The notes under the pieces were generated by a model. It saw only the letters and a program-made list of their open reading frames with translations. It searched no databases and had not been told where the DNA came from. From Amphibacillus sp. MSJ-3 (GTDB taxonomy: Bacteria; Bacillota; Bacilli; Bacillales; Amphibacillaceae): 64,000 nt of DNA. The stretch is from NCBI RefSeq assembly GCF_018919165.1, contig NZ_JAHLQM010000006.1:27497-91496 (forward strand). Direction: 5' to 3'. Positions 7,973 to 19,609 of this stretch are shown here, in pieces. The first letter of the stretch is position 1. Every line of letters begins with the position of its first letter. The position numbers and the translations under genes are program-made.

Positions 7973-9850
7973 TTATTTCATGACTTCCCATACATCATTT
8001 GTATAGCTGAGTGGATCTTCGATTGGTAAACCTTCAATTAGTAAAGCTTGGTTATACAATATATTTGTATACTGCTCAATCTTTTGATCATCTTTAGTAA
8101 AACTATCTTTTAAGGTTTGGAATATCTCATGTTTTGTGTTGATTTCTAATATTTTATTTGCTTGAATCCCTTGATTATCCGGCATCATATTTAATACCTT
8201 CTCCATCTCTATCGAAATCTCCCCTTCATTCGTTAAACAAACAGGGTGTGATTTTAAACGTTTGGAGCGTCGGACATCGGTAACTTTTCCTTTTAGTATC
8301 TCTTTCATTTTATTAAAGAGTTCTTGATCATCCTCAGAGACTTTTTCAGCTTCATCATCTGCGTCATCTTCTAAATCAAGATCACCACTTGAAACAGATT
8401 TAAACTCTTTGTCGTCATATTCAGCTAACATCTTAATTGCAAACTCATCAATATCATCAGTTAAATATAAAATTTCAAAGCCTTTTTCTTGTACCATTTC
8501 CGTTTGAGGTAAACGTTCGATTTTAGCATTTGATTCACCTGTAGCATAATAGATTGAAGTTTGATCTTCTTTCATACGTTCAACATATTCTTTAAGTGAA
8601 ACAAGTTTCTTTTCAGTAGATGAATAAAAAAGCAATAAATCTTTCAATGTATCTTTATTTTGGCCAAAATCATTGTAGACACCAAATTTTAATTGACGCC
8701 CAAAAGCAGAGTAAAACTTTTCATATTTTTCACGATCATTATTAAGCATTTTTTGAAGTTCTTGTTTAATTTTCCGTGTTAAGTTTTTTTCAATTAACTT
8801 CAATTGTCGATCGTGTTGAAGCATTTCTCGTGAAATATTTAGTGATAAATCTTCTGAATCGACTAAACCTTTAACAAAGCTAAAGTAATCTGGGATTAGT
8901 TCTGGTGCTTTATTCATAATTAAAACACCACTTGAATATAACTCCAACCCTTTCTCGTATTCAGCGGAATAATAGTCATAAGGTGCTGATTCTGGAATAT
9001 AAAGAATTGCCTGATAGCGAACATTACCATCAACACTCGTATGAATATAAGTTAATGGTGTATCAAATCCATAATGTTTTTCTTGATAAAACTGCTGATA
9101 ATCTTCTTCACTTAACTCAGCTTTGTTCTTCTTCCAAATAGGAACCATGCTATTGATGGTTTTATCCTCAATTATTGTTTCATATTCATCTTCAGTACCT
9201 TCTTTAAGTTTTTGTTCAGATACTTCCATTTTAATTGGGTAACGGATAAAATCAGAATATGTTTTTACAATCGTTTGTAAATGAAATGGATCTAAATATT
9301 GATCGTAATCATCTTCATCTGAACTTTCTTTAATTGTTAAAGTAATCTCAGTTCCAACTGTCTCTTTATCACATGGTTCAATCGTGTATCCGTCTGCGCC
9401 TTCTGAGTACCATTGATAAGCTTGGTCTTCATTTAATGCTTTAGATTTAACGCTAACAACATCTGCAACCATAAATGCAGCATAAAAACCAACACCAAAC
9501 TGACCAATAATATCGTGTCCGTCTTTAATTTCATTTTCAGTTTTAAAAGCAAGCGAACCACTTTTAGCGATGATCCCTAGATTAGACTCTAATTCTTCCT
9601 TTGTCATGCCAATCCCAGTATCAGATACTGTTAATTGACGATTTTCTTTATCAAGGTCAATTCTTATGTAATAATCGCTTTGGTTAAATGTGATTGATTC
9701 ATCTGTCAATGCGCGATAATACATTTTATCGATTGCATCACTTGCATTTGATATTAATTCCCGCAGGAAAACCTCTCTTTTTGAATAAATAGAGTTAATC
9801 ATCAGGTCTAATAATCTTTTAGACTCTGCTTCAAACTGTTGTTTTGCCAT
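7973..9850 (-). CDS. htpG: Molecular chaperone HtpG (Hsp90)
   Basis: Cytosolic ATP-dependent chaperone of 625 residues, full length for bacterial Hsp90. The N-terminal GHKL ATPase shows [25 protein letters not shown] and [14 protein letters not shown]. The middle domain has the Arg-containing [11 protein letters not shown]. An acidic insert ([14 protein letters not shown]) precedes the C-terminal dimerisation domain. AAAGGTAGG lies before the ATG. A CIRCE operator overlaps the 5' leader, so control by HrcA is likely. This differs from B. subtilis, where htpG is not in the HrcA regulon. Confidence 0.97.
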   Translation of the reverse strand: MAKQQFEAESKRLLDLMINSIYSKREVFLRELISNASDAIDKMYYRALTDESITFNQSDYYIRIDLDKENRQLTVSDTGIGMTKEELESNLGIIAKSGSLAFKTENEIKDGHDIIGQFGVGFYAAFMVADVVSVKSKALNEDQAYQWYSEGADGYTIEPCDKETVGTEITLTIKESSDEDDYDQYLDPFHLQTIVKTYSDFIRYPIKMEVSEQKLKEGTEDEYETIIEDKTINSMVPIWKKNKAELSEEDYQQFYQEKHYGFDTPLTYIHTSVDGNVRYQAILYIPESAPYDYYSAEYEKGLELYSSGVLIMNKAPELIPDYFSFVKGLVDSEDLSLNISREMLQHDRQLKLIEKNLTRKIKQELQKMLNNDREKYEKFYSAFGRQLKFGVYNDFGQNKDTLKDLLLFYSSTEKKLVSLKEYVERMKEDQTSIYYATGESNAKIERLPQTEMVQEKGFEILYLTDDIDEFAIKMLAEYDDKEFKSVSSGDLDLEDDADDEAEKVSEDDQELFNKMKEILKGKVTDVRRSKRLKSHPVCLTNEGEISIEMEKVLNMMPDNQGIQANKILEINTKHEIFQTLKDSFTKDDQKIEQYTNILYNQALLIEGLPIEDPLSYTNDVWEVMK

Positions 9851-9877
9851 CTTTATACCTACCTTTTCTTAAATAAT

Positions 9878-9904
9878 TTAGCACTTGAATGATTAGAGTG
9901 CTAA
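9878..9904 (-). promoter_or_regulatory. CIRCE operator upstream of htpG
   Basis: TTAGCACTT, a 9-base spacer (9887-9895) and GAGTGCTAA form the HrcA-binding CIRCE inverted repeat, with one mismatch to the TTAGCACTC-N9-GAGTGCTAA consensus. On the minus strand a TTGACA -35 box (9935-9940) and a weak -10 (about 9912-9917) lie just upstream. The operator therefore sits at or just after the transcription start of htpG. Confidence 0.9.
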
Positions 9905-9980
9905 CATATATTTTTTAACATAGACAGGCGGTAATGTCAATTGAATTGAATCTTTTCTTTACTAATAAAAACAAAATAAA

Positions 9981-10011
9981 ACACTAGCCTTGTATAATAC
10001 AAAACTAGTGT
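9981..10011 (-). terminator. Intrinsic terminator downstream of the IDEAL-domain gene
   Basis: On the minus strand an ACACTAG...CTAGTGT hairpin with additional inner pairing is followed by a long T-rich tail (TTTTATTTTG). It ends transcripts from the gene at 10118 before the htpG promoter. Confidence 0.75.
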
Positions 10012-10117
10012 AGCTGTAGTTATTTTATCGCTGCCCAGAGCCCCCTGAGTCAATTATACCAGTTGAAACAATCAGATGATAACTGGCGGATTAACAGCTT
10101 AGTGTGAGTTCCCCTAA

Positions 10118-10471
10118 TTACTTAGATGTTGAGGAACAAGGGCTATTCTTATTAACCTCTTTTAACTGTAATAATTGATAATCTTTAATTAATGAGTCAA
10201 ACCATGCTTGATCTTTTGTTAATAAAGCAAGATCAATCAATTGCTCAAGTTCACCTTTTGTGAAATGCTCAAATGCTTGCTCTTTTTCAACTTTTGCTGA
10301 TTGGACTTGAATGCTTTGACCAGAAAGTAATTGATTATCACTTGCTACAACTCTAAGTTGCATTTTATCATCATTTTCTGTTTCTTTTTCAACATAACCA
10401 TGAATTCGTTCACCTTTACTTGATCGAAGCTTTACCCAATCCCCAATTTGAAATTTATTCTTAGTTCCCAT
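10118..10471 (-). CDS. IDEAL-domain protein of unknown function
   Basis: A 117-residue soluble protein. The first half (FQIGDWVKLRSSKGERIHGYVE) looks like a small beta-barrel. The C-terminal third, ELEQLIDLALLTKDQAWFD, fits the IDEAL domain found in small Bacillus proteins. The tail is rich in Ser and Lys. An upstream GTG (10483) is possible, but the ATG at 10471 is better spaced from the AAGGGTGGTG ribosome site. It has its own terminator. No function can be assigned; the domain call is by eye. Confidence 0.65.
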   Translation of the reverse strand: MGTKNKFQIGDWVKLRSSKGERIHGYVEKETENDDKMQLRVVASDNQLLSGQSIQVQSAKVEKEQAFEHFTKGELEQLIDLALLTKDQAWFDSLIKDYQLLQLKEVNKNSPCSSTSK

Positions 10472-10760
10472 GTTTGACACCACCCTTTTATATAATTAAC
10501 AGAATAATATGAATCATCTAAATAAATGTTATAAGATATTCTAATTCTTATTAACGATAGTGTCAACTATATTGCTTAGCAATTGAAATAAAACGCTTGA
10601 ACTATTCCTCTTTTTTTATGACGCGCAAATTTCTGATTTGGATCCTTAGAGCTTGTTAAAGTATGACTTTGCCATCATATTGAGAAAATATCAGAGGGAT
10701 CATTTGCTGTCGGTTAAGGAAAGCACTCCCTATATCACCATGCCGGAATTTGTGACAAAT

Positions 10761-10797
10761 AAATAGCCATCTATCTGCAATCGATAAATGGCTATTT
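10761..10797 (-). terminator. Terminator of the V-ATPase operon
   Basis: AAATAGCCAT (10761-10770) and ATGGCTATTT (10788-10797), with extra CTATC/GATA pairing inside, lie 4 bases beyond the ntpD stop codon on the minus strand. Confidence 0.8.
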
Positions 10798-10800
10798 AAC

Positions 10801-11430
10801 TTATTGTCCCATATCTTTCACTTTCATAATTCGGGTAATATTAGCACGTTCATTTTCTTCTAGCTTCATTTCAATATAATATATTGTTTCTTCTAGCTCG
10901 GGTATTTTTAAATATTCAAGTGCATTAACACGTCGACGCGTTTTTTCGATCTCGTCAGCCATAAGTTGACAAGTTTTTTCAATTTCAGATAACTTTAATA
11001 ATTTAGGTAAAATGTGATTGATTTTCTCAATTGCATCATCTAATTCACTATTAGAATTTAGGAAACCATACTGCATTTCTGATTGGTTATCATCTTCATC
11101 GATAGAAAAATCCATTTGTGGAACGATCACACTCATAATATTTTTCTCTTGAATATTTAAGGTTACAGATTTATTTGGAACTGCAAATAGTTCTTCAATA
11201 AATGATTCGTTAAGAAGTGACTTTGCTACAACGAAAGCACGCATGGCTTCTGTAAGTTCTTTTTCAACTTCATCACGTAACTGATTATTTTCCCGGATCA
11301 AAGTAATAAACTGCCGCATCAATTCATCTTGTTTATCTTTCAAAAGCTTATGGCCTCGAGTTGAAATAGCTAAACGGTCCTTAAGGTTGGATAATTCCAT
11401 CCGAGTTGGCTTGACATCTAATCTAGCCAT
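10801..11430 (-). CDS. ntpD: V-type ATPase subunit D (central stalk)
   Basis: Central rotor shaft of the V1 sector, 210 residues. The N-terminus [20 protein letters not shown] and the [17 protein letters not shown] motif are hallmarks of subunit D. The protein is almost entirely coiled-coil and ends in a long helix with [11 protein letters not shown]. An upstream in-frame start would add 12 residues but would overlap ntpB. The ATG at 11430 follows GGGGAG and is preferred. Last gene of the operon; an operon terminator follows at once. The H and J genes that follow D in Enterococcus hirae are absent. Confidence 0.95.
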   Translation of the reverse strand: MARLDVKPTRMELSNLKDRLAISTRGHKLLKDKQDELMRQFITLIRENNQLRDEVEKELTEAMRAFVVAKSLLNESFIEELFAVPNKSVTLNIQEKNIMSVIVPQMDFSIDEDDNQSEMQYGFLNSNSELDDAIEKINHILPKLLKLSEIEKTCQLMADEIEKTRRRVNALEYLKIPELEETIYYIEMKLEENERANITRIMKVKDMGQ

Positions 11431-11437
11431 GACCCGA

Positions 11438-12814
11438 TCACTCCCCTTCCGGCATAAACTCTTCAATCATTTCATTCTTAATTCGTTTCAATTCAGATTT
11501 AGGTAAAATTGAAAGCAGTTTCCAACCTAAATCTAACGTTTCTTGAATAGAACGGTTTGTATAAAAACCTTGATTGATATATTCTTCTTCAAAACGATCC
11601 GTAAATTCAACATACAATCTATCTGTTTTTGATAAAGCAGAATCACCTAATACGATTGCTAGTTCTTTAGCTTCCTTACCATTAGCATAAGCGGCAAACA
11701 ATTGGTTCATTGTCGCAGCATGGTCTTTTCTTGTTTTACCTTCACCCGTCCCCTTATCTTTCAAACGAGATAGTGATGGTAAGACGTTAATTGGTGGTTT
11801 GATACCTGCATTATCTAATTCTCGAGACAGGATAATTTGCCCCTCTGTAATATATCCAGTTAAGTCAGGAATTGGATGTGTAATATCATCCTCTGGCATT
11901 GAAAGGATTGGTATTTGAGTAACAGATCCTTTTTTACCAACTAAACGTCCAGCCCGTTCGTATAAAGTAGAAAGATTCGTGTACAGATAACCAGGATAAC
12001 CACGACGACCAGGAACTTCACGACGTGCAGCAGAGATTTCACGTAGTGCTTCACAGTAATAAGTCATATCCGTCATGATTACTAGTACGTGCATATCTTT
12101 TTCGAAAGCTAAATATTCAGCTGTTGTCAATGCCATCTTTGGTGTAGCAATCCGCTCAATTGCAGGGTCGTTGGCTAAGTTAATAAACATAACGGAACGG
12201 TCAATCGCCCCTGTCTTCCGAAAGTCTTCCATAAAGAATTCAGCTTCATCAAATGTAATCCCCATCGCAGCAAAAACAACGGCAAACTTTTCATCACTAT
12301 TTAATACGGTTGCTTGGCGAGCAATTTGAGCTGCTAATTCTTTATGAGGTAAACCTGATCCTGAGAATACCGGAAGCTTCTGACCACGGACAAGTGTATT
12401 TAAATGATCAATTGAAGATATCCCGGTTTGAATAAATTCATCTGGATAGTCACGTGCGATTGGATTAATCGCCTGGCCGTTCACGTCTAAGCTATCTTCA
12501 GGAATAATATTGGGACCATCATCCATCGGTTGCCCCATTCCATCAAAGACACGTCCAACCATATCTTCAGAAACATCCAATGAGAGTGGTTTCCCGCGAA
12601 AACGTACTTTTGTATCTTTAATATTAATCCCACTCGGTCCCTCGAAGATTTGAACCATCGCTTTATCACCGTCTACTTCAAGGACTTGACCATGTCTAAT
12701 TTCACCAGTTTGCATTTGAACTTCTACAAGTTCATCATATTTAACGCCTTCAACTTGTTCAACTGCCATTAGAGGTCCAATGACTTCGCTAACTGTTTTA
12801 TATTCCTTCAGCAT
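11438..12814 (-). CDS. ntpB: V-type ATPase subunit B (non-catalytic)
   Basis: Non-catalytic nucleotide-site subunit alternating with A in the V1 hexamer, 458 residues. It shows the B-type P-loop remnant [20 protein letters not shown] in place of a true Walker [23 protein letters not shown] and [22 protein letters not shown] are also family hallmarks. The start overlaps the 3' end of ntpA by 17 bases, which implies coupled translation. Length is normal. Confidence 0.97.
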   Translation of the reverse strand: MLKEYKTVSEVIGPLMAVEQVEGVKYDELVEVQMQTGEIRHGQVLEVDGDKAMVQIFEGPSGINIKDTKVRFRGKPLSLDVSEDMVGRVFDGMGQPMDDGPNIIPEDSLDVNGQAINPIARDYPDEFIQTGISSIDHLNTLVRGQKLPVFSGSGLPHKELAAQIARQATVLNSDEKFAVVFAAMGITFDEAEFFMEDFRKTGAIDRSVMFINLANDPAIERIATPKMALTTAEYLAFEKDMHVLVIMTDMTYYCEALREISAARREVPGRRGYPGYLYTNLSTLYERAGRLVGKKGSVTQIPILSMPEDDITHPIPDLTGYITEGQIILSRELDNAGIKPPINVLPSLSRLKDKGTGEGKTRKDHAATMNQLFAAYANGKEAKELAIVLGDSALSKTDRLYVEFTDRFEEEYINQGFYTNRSIQETLDLGWKLLSILPKSELKRIKNEMIEEFMPEGE

Positions 12815-14591
12815 TTTCTGTCATCCCTCCTGCTGCAACAATTTCATGGATTTGTTCTTTAACATCTTGTTTAATTGCTCGGATTTCGTCTAATTGATCT
12901 TCTGATAAATATTTTGAACGAGCAATCCGATCGCGAATCTCTTCTGTTCCATCAATGATTTCTTGGAAATATGCACCAAGGCGCATTGCTTCGCGAGCTT
13001 CTTTTTCATATGAAAGGATTAAATCAAGCATGATAAATTGCTTTTCTCTAGAAGTATATGTATCTACATCATCAAAAGCATTTTGCTGGAGATAATCTTC
13101 TCGTAAGGATTGAGCAATCACCATTGTTAACCGATCTTTCTCAGATAGTGATTCAACTCCAACTAGACGAACAATTTCATCTAGTTCGGCTTCTTTTTGT
13201 AATAAATTCATTGAATGCTGCACCATTCCAGCCCAATCTTCTTTAAGTTCATCATTCATGTATTCTCCTACTTCTGTTGAGTAAAGAGAATATGATGTGA
13301 GCCAGTTAATCGCTGGGAAATGACGCTTTTGAGATAAGGCGGAATCCAGTGCCCAATAAACTTTGACAACACGCAATGTATTTTGAGTTACTGGTTCAGA
13401 CGTATCCCCACCAGGAGGTGATACGGCACCGATTGCCGTAATACTTCCTTCGCGTTCTTCGGATCCAACAACAATTGTTCGTCCAGCACGTTCATAGTAC
13501 TCAGCAATTCGGCTTCCTAGATATGCTGGATAACCCTCATCACCAGGCATTTCTTCTAGTCGTCCAGACATTTCACGAAGTGCTTCTGCCCATCTTGAGG
13601 TAGAATCAGCCATTATAGCTACATTATAACCCATATCACGGAAGTATTCCGCAATTGTAATTCCTGTATAAATAGATGCTTCCCGAGCGGCAACAGGCAT
13701 ATTTGAAGTATTAGCAATTAAAATGGTTCGCTCCATCAATGATTTACCAGTGTTTGGATCAATAAGTTCTGGGAATTCATTCAAAACGTCAGTCATTTCA
13801 TTCCCACGTTCACCACAACCTACATAAACAACAAGGTCTACATCACTGAATTTTGCGATTTGGTGTTGAACAACTGTTTTACCAGCACCAAAAGGACCTG
13901 GAACAGCAGATACACCACCTTTAGTAATTGGGAAAAATGTATCAATTACACGTTGTCCTGTTAACATTGGTTGATTTGGATTCAGTTTTTTCTTAAATGG
14001 ACGCCCGCGACGTACTGGCCATTTTTGTAGCATTGTTAATTCTTTAATGCCATCTTCTGTATCAATTGAATAGACAATATCAGTTAATGTATATTCTCCA
14101 CTTTCAATTGATTTAATAGTCCCTTTCACCCCGTGTGGAACCATAATACGATGCTCAATCACTTCTGTTTCTTGGATCGTACCAACAATGTCACCAGGTT
14201 CAACAAGCTCACCAACTGACTTTGTTGCTTTAAAGGCCCATTTTTTATCACGGTCTAAATTTGTAATATTGACACCTCTAACTAAAAAGTTGCTATTCGT
14301 TTTTTCCTTAAAAGTATCTAATGGACGTTGAATACCGTCAAACATTTGTGAGACGATGCCTGGTCCTAATTCAACTGATAAAGCTTCTCCAGTTGTTTCG
14401 ACTGGTTCACCGGGGCCAATGCCTGAGGTTTCTTCGTATACTTGAATAGAGGCAACATCATTACGCATCTCAATGATCTCACCAACTAATTTCATATCCC
14501 CAACATAGCAAAGGTCTTGAATATTAGCATATTCCATACCCTCAGCCATAACTAAAGGACCGGAAACTTTGACGATTTTCCCTTTTTTCAA
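12798..14591 (-). CDS. ntpA: V-type ATPase subunit A (catalytic)
   Basis: Catalytic ATPase subunit of V1, 597 residues. Walker A is [14 protein letters not shown] near residue 230, followed by [15 protein letters not shown] and [24 protein letters not shown]. The A-type non-homologous insert lies before Walker A. The start is a TTG (14591) with AGGAGGGG about 6 bases upstream; no better ATG exists nearby. It ends inside the start of ntpB. The gene order matches the E. hirae ntp operon. Confidence 0.97.
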   Translation of the reverse strand: MKKGKIVKVSGPLVMAEGMEYANIQDLCYVGDMKLVGEIIEMRNDVASIQVYEETSGIGPGEPVETTGEALSVELGPGIVSQMFDGIQRPLDTFKEKTNSNFLVRGVNITNLDRDKKWAFKATKSVGELVEPGDIVGTIQETEVIEHRIMVPHGVKGTIKSIESGEYTLTDIVYSIDTEDGIKELTMLQKWPVRRGRPFKKKLNPNQPMLTGQRVIDTFFPITKGGVSAVPGPFGAGKTVVQHQIAKFSDVDLVVYVGCGERGNEMTDVLNEFPELIDPNTGKSLMERTILIANTSNMPVAAREASIYTGITIAEYFRDMGYNVAIMADSTSRWAEALREMSGRLEEMPGDEGYPAYLGSRIAEYYERAGRTIVVGSEEREGSITAIGAVSPPGGDTSEPVTQNTLRVVKVYWALDSALSQKRHFPAINWLTSYSLYSTEVGEYMNDELKEDWAGMVQHSMNLLQKEAELDEIVRLVGVESLSEKDRLTMVIAQSLREDYLQQNAFDDVDTYTSREKQFIMLDLILSYEKEAREAMRLGAYFQEIIDGTEEIRDRIARSKYLSEDQLDEIRAIKQDVKEQIHEIVAAGGMTENAEGI

Positions 14592-14607
14592 ATCAGTCCC
14601 CTCCTAA

Positions 14608-14919
14608 TTATAAAATATTTTGCCCAACTGCTTTTTCAACATTATGTTGGATTCTGTTCTTTCCAATACTAAGCGAGCCCTTGTGATTTGGAATTAAAAT
14701 AATTGCTGGTTGAACTTCAGCATCATAGCGTTTGATCGTATCCGGAATTTCCTTTGCTGTCGCTTCAGTTAAGTAGATAACACCATAGTTTTGTTTTGCA
14801 AGCGTATCAATGATTTCTCTAGCTTCTCTTGGTGTCTCTGAGGCGAAGACATCAAACCCAATTATTTTGAAAGGAAGTACCGAATCTTTGTCTCCAACTA
14901 CTGCTATTTTATGAGCCAT
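14608..14919 (-). CDS. ntpG: V-type ATPase subunit F
   Basis: Small central-stalk subunit (103 residues; named NtpG in E. hirae). The [25 protein letters not shown] start, the acidic [12 protein letters not shown] segment and the [16 protein letters not shown] motif are typical of V/A-ATPase subunit F. It overlaps the end of the subunit C gene by 11 bases, so translation is probably coupled. Confidence 0.93.
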   Translation of the reverse strand: MAHKIAVVGDKDSVLPFKIIGFDVFASETPREAREIIDTLAKQNYGVIYLTEATAKEIPDTIKRYDAEVQPAIILIPNHKGSLSIGKNRIQHNVEKAVGQNIL

Positions 14920-15916
14920 AAATAGGTCGCATCCTTTCTCTGATTATTTCTTCTGCAATTTGATTATCTTTTCCAACCAGAATTAAACGAATATTGGTAA
15001 CTTCTTTTTCAATTGCAAATATAAACGCCATCAATGGCATTGGTCCAAAGGCTTGATACATGCCTTCTCTCATATGTTCGTGAATAATTTCTTCGATAAT
15101 TTTATCTAAAAGTATCGGATTAATCTCATGTTTCGAATCTGCCCATACATTTTCTAATTTATCTGCATAAGGTTGGCTCGAATACAATTGATTAATTGTA
15201 GCCATTGATTTGTCATCAGCAGCATCGATAAGTGCCTGTTTTGAAATTGATCCAGAACTTGACAGTACCGTGTGTAAAAATGATCGTGATTTTTGTTGGT
15301 TTATACTTCGAATCACCGTTGATAAGTTATCTAAATCAATCATTACATCAGCAATTTTGCTAATGGTAGGATTATTTAGCCTGTCTGTAATTGCACGTAC
15401 ATGCTTATAATAATAGGTATCCATAAACACATCAACAGCTTCAATTCGTCCAAACGTTTGAAAATGCAAAATAGCTTCTTGAACACCTTCAACCATGATT
15501 GGATTTAAAATATCAGACTGTCCAGTTTTAACCAAATTCTTCAATGTTGCGATTGGGTATTTGCCAATCGGAATTAATAAATGTTCAAGGTTTAAATCTT
15601 TAAATCGCTGTTTTAATAAAACTTTAAGATTATGGTAGGTATATCTTAAGGTATAGATCTGAACAACTTCACTCTCAGGCGTAGTGCTATAGAGTTCTTT
15701 ATAAATCTCCTGCAAATGAGCAACAAGAAATTGATCGAAGTTTTTATTTTTCAAGACTTCAACTTCATCGAAGCGATATTCTGTACTCTTCAAAACCTCT
15801 AATGCACTTTGCAGATCATCAGCCCGAAGCATTTTCTCATAATCATCTTGTGATAATAACCTTGTTTCATAGACACGAATAAGTGTATTTATACCCTTGT
15901 ATTGAGTATCTTGCAT
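14909..15916 (-). CDS. ntpC: V-type ATPase subunit C
   Basis: Socket subunit (335 residues) joining the central stalk to the membrane rotor ring. Typical features are [19 protein letters not shown], a three-fold helical repeat pattern, and the C-terminal ATNIRL-like [15 protein letters not shown] found in all V/A C subunits. The ATG follows GGGGGAG a few bases upstream. Lies between ntpE (13-base gap) and subunit F (overlap). Confidence 0.93.
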   Translation of the reverse strand: MQDTQYKGINTLIRVYETRLLSQDDYEKMLRADDLQSALEVLKSTEYRFDEVEVLKNKNFDQFLVAHLQEIYKELYSTTPESEVVQIYTLRYTYHNLKVLLKQRFKDLNLEHLLIPIGKYPIATLKNLVKTGQSDILNPIMVEGVQEAILHFQTFGRIEAVDVFMDTYYYKHVRAITDRLNNPTISKIADVMIDLDNLSTVIRSINQQKSRSFLHTVLSSSGSISKQALIDAADDKSMATINQLYSSQPYADKLENVWADSKHEINPILLDKIIEEIIHEHMREGMYQAFGPMPLMAFIFAIEKEVTNIRLILVGKDNQIAEEIIRERMRPIYGS

Positions 15917-15929
15917 TTATTCTCCCCCC

Positions 15930-16520
15930 TTACTCATTATTCTTAAATGCTAAGGTTGCAAGTTGTGGAGAAAATTCTTTTCTTAGCTCGTCTATCAAAA
16001 CATCAAAACAAAAATTATAATCAATCCCACCTTGTTGCAAAATAAAACCAGCTTTACCTTCGAGCCCTTCTTTTGAAAGAGTCACAAACGGATATTCATT
16101 TAAACAAGCTTTGACTTGATCAGCTTGAAAGTGATCAAGTGAGACTTGCCCAGGGACAAGGGTCCATTGCTCTTCTCGATTCAATTGGGCCAAAACGCCA
16201 GTTAAAAAGCTAGCAAATTTATTGGCATCCCAGTTAGTAAGTTCATCAATTGCTTGATCAAATACTGAATTTAAAAGGATTTGTTTTTTGGCGAGTATTC
16301 GATTTCTTTGCTGGTTAGCTAAGGTTTGTTCTTGACGTTCATAGTCGCTTTTCAATTTGAATTCAATTGATTCTTCACGTTTCTTTTTATTTTCCACAAG
16401 CTTTTGACGTGTTTCTTCTATTTTGTCATGAGATACCTTTTGGTAATCATCTAATTTCTTTTGACCTTCTTCTTTCGTTCGTGTCAAAACTTGTTCGGAT
16501 AAAGCCTGAAAATCTTCCAT
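15930..16520 (-). CDS. ntpE: V-type ATPase subunit E (peripheral stalk)
   Basis: Peripheral stalk subunit of about 196 residues. The N-terminal half is a long charged coiled coil (KKRE, KLKSDYERQEQTLANQQRN). The C-terminal half is a globular domain ending in FSPQLATLAFKNNE. Two in-frame ATGs exist at 16529 and 16520. The first abuts GGAAGG and the second is 9 bases from it, so 16520 is preferred. It pairs with NtpF (18998-19324) to form the stator. Confidence 0.9.
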   Translation of the reverse strand: MEDFQALSEQVLTRTKEEGQKKLDDYQKVSHDKIEETRQKLVENKKKREESIEFKLKSDYERQEQTLANQQRNRILAKKQILLNSVFDQAIDELTNWDANKFASFLTGVLAQLNREEQWTLVPGQVSLDHFQADQVKACLNEYPFVTLSKEGLEGKAGFILQQGGIDYNFCFDVLIDELRKEFSPQLATLAFKNNE

Positions 16521-16548
16521 AATTCTCATCCTTCCACTATTTTTTAAC

Positions 16549-17028
<480 letters not shown>

Positions 17029-17049
17029 TTAATTCCTCCATCTCTCTTA

Positions 17050-19011
17050 TCATTCATTTTGATTTTTTAATTGAATATATTTTTCAGAAGCCTTCAATGG
17101 CTTGAGTGCTTTACCGCCACCTTCATAAAATTTACCGAAAAATTCAACAAAGATTAGACGAGCACCATGAACATAGCTTCCTAAAAAGGTTAAGCCTATG
17201 TTAACTAAATGTAAGGCGATGATTAGCAATATTCCAATTGTATATCGCCCTACAGGGGGAATAAAGCCAACAATCATGTTAAAAGCTACCGCGATACTAC
17301 CACCCGACACACCTAATGCCATCAAACGAGTATAACTAACAAGATCCCCAACATAACTTGTAATACCATACAAGTTATATATTCCTAATCCAGCACCAAG
17401 TGCTTTATTTTCTGTGGCTAATGTGGTAGCAATGATAATAGCGACTGCACTCAGAACAGATATAATAGCCCCTGTCTTTGTCAAAAGTTCACTATCAAGT
17501 ACAAGTTGACCTAAGATTAAGATAATGAATCCAACGAATATTCCGATCCAACCCATTCCATCTGAAACAGCACCGTATTTATCTTTATTTTTTAAGCTTA
17601 GATGAACACTAAGGCCCATACCAAGAAATAATTGAATCATACCAAATACAACTGATAGAATTAAGATGGTAATCACATCATCATTTGTCGACAATAGGAC
17701 AAATGGTAGGTCAGCACCAAAAAATGATCCATAAATTAATCCCCAAAGCATTGTTGGGTAAGACAACAAATGGAAGAACTTCATATTTTTAATCATGCTA
17801 GGGTTAAAATTAAAAAATCTTAAAGCGATAAAGGTTGCTAACCATAAAACTAACCCATAGCCAAAGTCTGCTGCCATCATTCCAAAAAAGAATGCATAAA
17901 AAGGTGCTAAAAATGGTGTCGGATCAATCTCATTGTATTTAGGAAGACTATACATCTCAGTCACACTCTCGAAAGGTGCAATATAGTCTTTATTGGTTAA
18001 AACAACTGGAACACGATCATAATCCTCTTCTTTAATATCTTCAACAAGTAGAGCATATTCATGATCTGCCAAAGTTGATTTTAAGGCGGATTTAAATGAG
18101 ACTAAACGTGACTCTTCTAACCAGCCCTCCATAATAAACAAATGTTTTTCATCAAGAAGAAATAACTTACTTTTCTCTCTCTCAAGCTTGGCTTGATAGT
18201 ATTCTGCTGAAAGCATCAACTGCCATTCTTCTTTATCCATCTTTTTAAGTTCGGATTTGATTTCAGATTCAGTAATTTTTATATCTGCTTTTTCTTTCTC
18301 AATTGCTTGTAACAATTTACTTGGCTTTTCGGTAAAATTCGCTGTTAAATCGTCGAAATGCGCTTGATTAAGTATTTCCTTCACTGTATCTTCATGGTGA
18401 CGATCATAAAAAATCATAACCCCATGTTCATCTTTAGTTTGGTAAACTTCTTCTACAAAGATGCACTCATGATTCATCAATTGATTAAAGTATTCATTGT
18501 GAACATGTTGTGGTACTGTCCCAACACTTCCAGTTATGCGTTTCATACTTTTTACATCTGCTATGCTAAATTCAAGCCTTTTCCAATTCATTAAAAATGC
18601 TTCTTCTTCACTTAATTGTTTATGACGTTCAGCACTTGCTTGTAGTTCTGATTCCTTTTTTAAAAGATTCTCTACCAAGTCCTCCGCTGAGAATTTAGTC
18701 ATTTCCTCTTCTAATTCCTCAAGTGAAAGTTCTTGCTTTTTTTCACGAAGCTTCTCAATGAGCGTGGATTTAGGTAAATATAATTGTAGAAATGATAAAA
18801 CATTTTCCACTTTATCAATTAAAGCCTGATAATCCTTAATAATGGACTCAATTTCATCAACCTGATTTGGTGATCCTTCATAATTTCCTAAATCAGTAGA
18901 TGGTAAGTCAACAACCTCAAATTTTTGCAAAGCTTGAATAGATTGTAATAACTGGTCTTTCTGTTCATGGAAAGATATGAGTGTTAGTTTTTTCATTTTA
19001 GCTATTGCCAT
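17050..19011 (-). CDS. ntpI: V-type ATPase subunit I (membrane stator)
   Basis: Membrane stator subunit a/I (653 residues). About 330 cytoplasmic residues rich in coiled coil precede a hydrophobic C-terminal half with seven to eight helices. The functional Arg segment is visible in VGDLVSYTRLMALGVSGGSIAVAFN, where the Arg faces the rotor Glu. VEFFGKFYEGGGKALKPLK closes the protein. It overlaps the upstream ntpF by 14 bases. Confidence 0.95.
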   Translation of the reverse strand: MAIAKMKKLTLISFHEQKDQLLQSIQALQKFEVVDLPSTDLGNYEGSPNQVDEIESIIKDYQALIDKVENVLSFLQLYLPKSTLIEKLREKKQELSLEELEEEMTKFSAEDLVENLLKKESELQASAERHKQLSEEEAFLMNWKRLEFSIADVKSMKRITGSVGTVPQHVHNEYFNQLMNHECIFVEEVYQTKDEHGVMIFYDRHHEDTVKEILNQAHFDDLTANFTEKPSKLLQAIEKEKADIKITESEIKSELKKMDKEEWQLMLSAEYYQAKLEREKSKLFLLDEKHLFIMEGWLEESRLVSFKSALKSTLADHEYALLVEDIKEEDYDRVPVVLTNKDYIAPFESVTEMYSLPKYNEIDPTPFLAPFYAFFFGMMAADFGYGLVLWLATFIALRFFNFNPSMIKNMKFFHLLSYPTMLWGLIYGSFFGADLPFVLLSTNDDVITILILSVVFGMIQLFLGMGLSVHLSLKNKDKYGAVSDGMGWIGIFVGFIILILGQLVLDSELLTKTGAIISVLSAVAIIIATTLATENKALGAGLGIYNLYGITSYVGDLVSYTRLMALGVSGGSIAVAFNMIVGFIPPVGRYTIGILLIIALHLVNIGLTFLGSYVHGARLIFVEFFGKFYEGGGKALKPLKASEKYIQLKNQNE

Positions 19012-19324
19012 ATTTTCTCATAACCTCCTCAACAACTGTATCAACCAGTCGTTCTTTCTGTTCAGAAAAACGAGTTTCAATTTGTTTTATTTGTTGTTCT
19101 TCTTTCTTTTGATAAGAAGCTTTTAAAGTTTGGATTTTTTCATCCATCTTTGCTGTTTCTTTTGCTTTGAATTCGTCTACTTCACTATCGTATTTCTGTT
19201 TCATATCGTTTATTGTATTTTCAGTATTCTTTTTTAATTCAAGAAGTTTCTCTTCATATTCACGTTCAAGCTCCTCTGCTTGACGCTCGATATCTTTTAC
19301 TTTTCCAATTGTGGTTACACTCAT
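18998..19324 (-). CDS. ntpF: V-type ATPase peripheral stalk subunit G/H
   Basis: First gene of the operon (108 residues). Almost the whole protein is a charged coiled coil (heptad-like E/K/Q pattern from residue 10 to 95) without a membrane segment, as expected for the E. hirae NtpF stalk subunit. It overlaps ntpI. GGGGGTG lies just before the ATG. A sigma-A-type promoter is present about 150 bases upstream. Confidence 0.88.
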   Translation of the reverse strand: MSVTTIGKVKDIERQAEELEREYEEKLLELKKNTENTINDMKQKYDSEVDEFKAKETAKMDEKIQTLKASYQKKEEQQIKQIETRFSEQKERLVDTVVEEVMRKYGNS

Positions 19325-19477
19325 TTATTGACACCCCCATTCATATAGCAAGCATCATTCAAAGACAGAAAAAATTCATTTGTGCTTTTACCCTTGGGCA
19401 AAGGTGATTCTTTTTTTAGCGATCATCGACAAAACAATCTGTCACTGATAGCGTGAAAAAAGTATCAAACATTATTT

Positions 19478-19506
19478 ATTATAGCTTGTATAGTGCAGTT
19501 CTTCAA
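19478..19506 (-). promoter_or_regulatory. Probable sigma-A promoter of the V-ATPase operon
   Basis: On the minus strand TTGAAG (19501-19506), a 17-base spacer and TATAAT (19478-19483) lie about 150 bases upstream of ntpF. The long leader between this promoter and ntpF has an imperfect palindrome around ACCCTTGGGCAAAGGT (about 19391) that might be regulatory. Confidence 0.6.
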
Positions 19507-19609
19507 TAATATAACTAATCCAATTTAAATCGAAATCCCTATTTATATAGGAAGAAATACAACTTATAAAATAAATAAAATGACTTTTTTACTAATCACC
19601 ATATGTATT

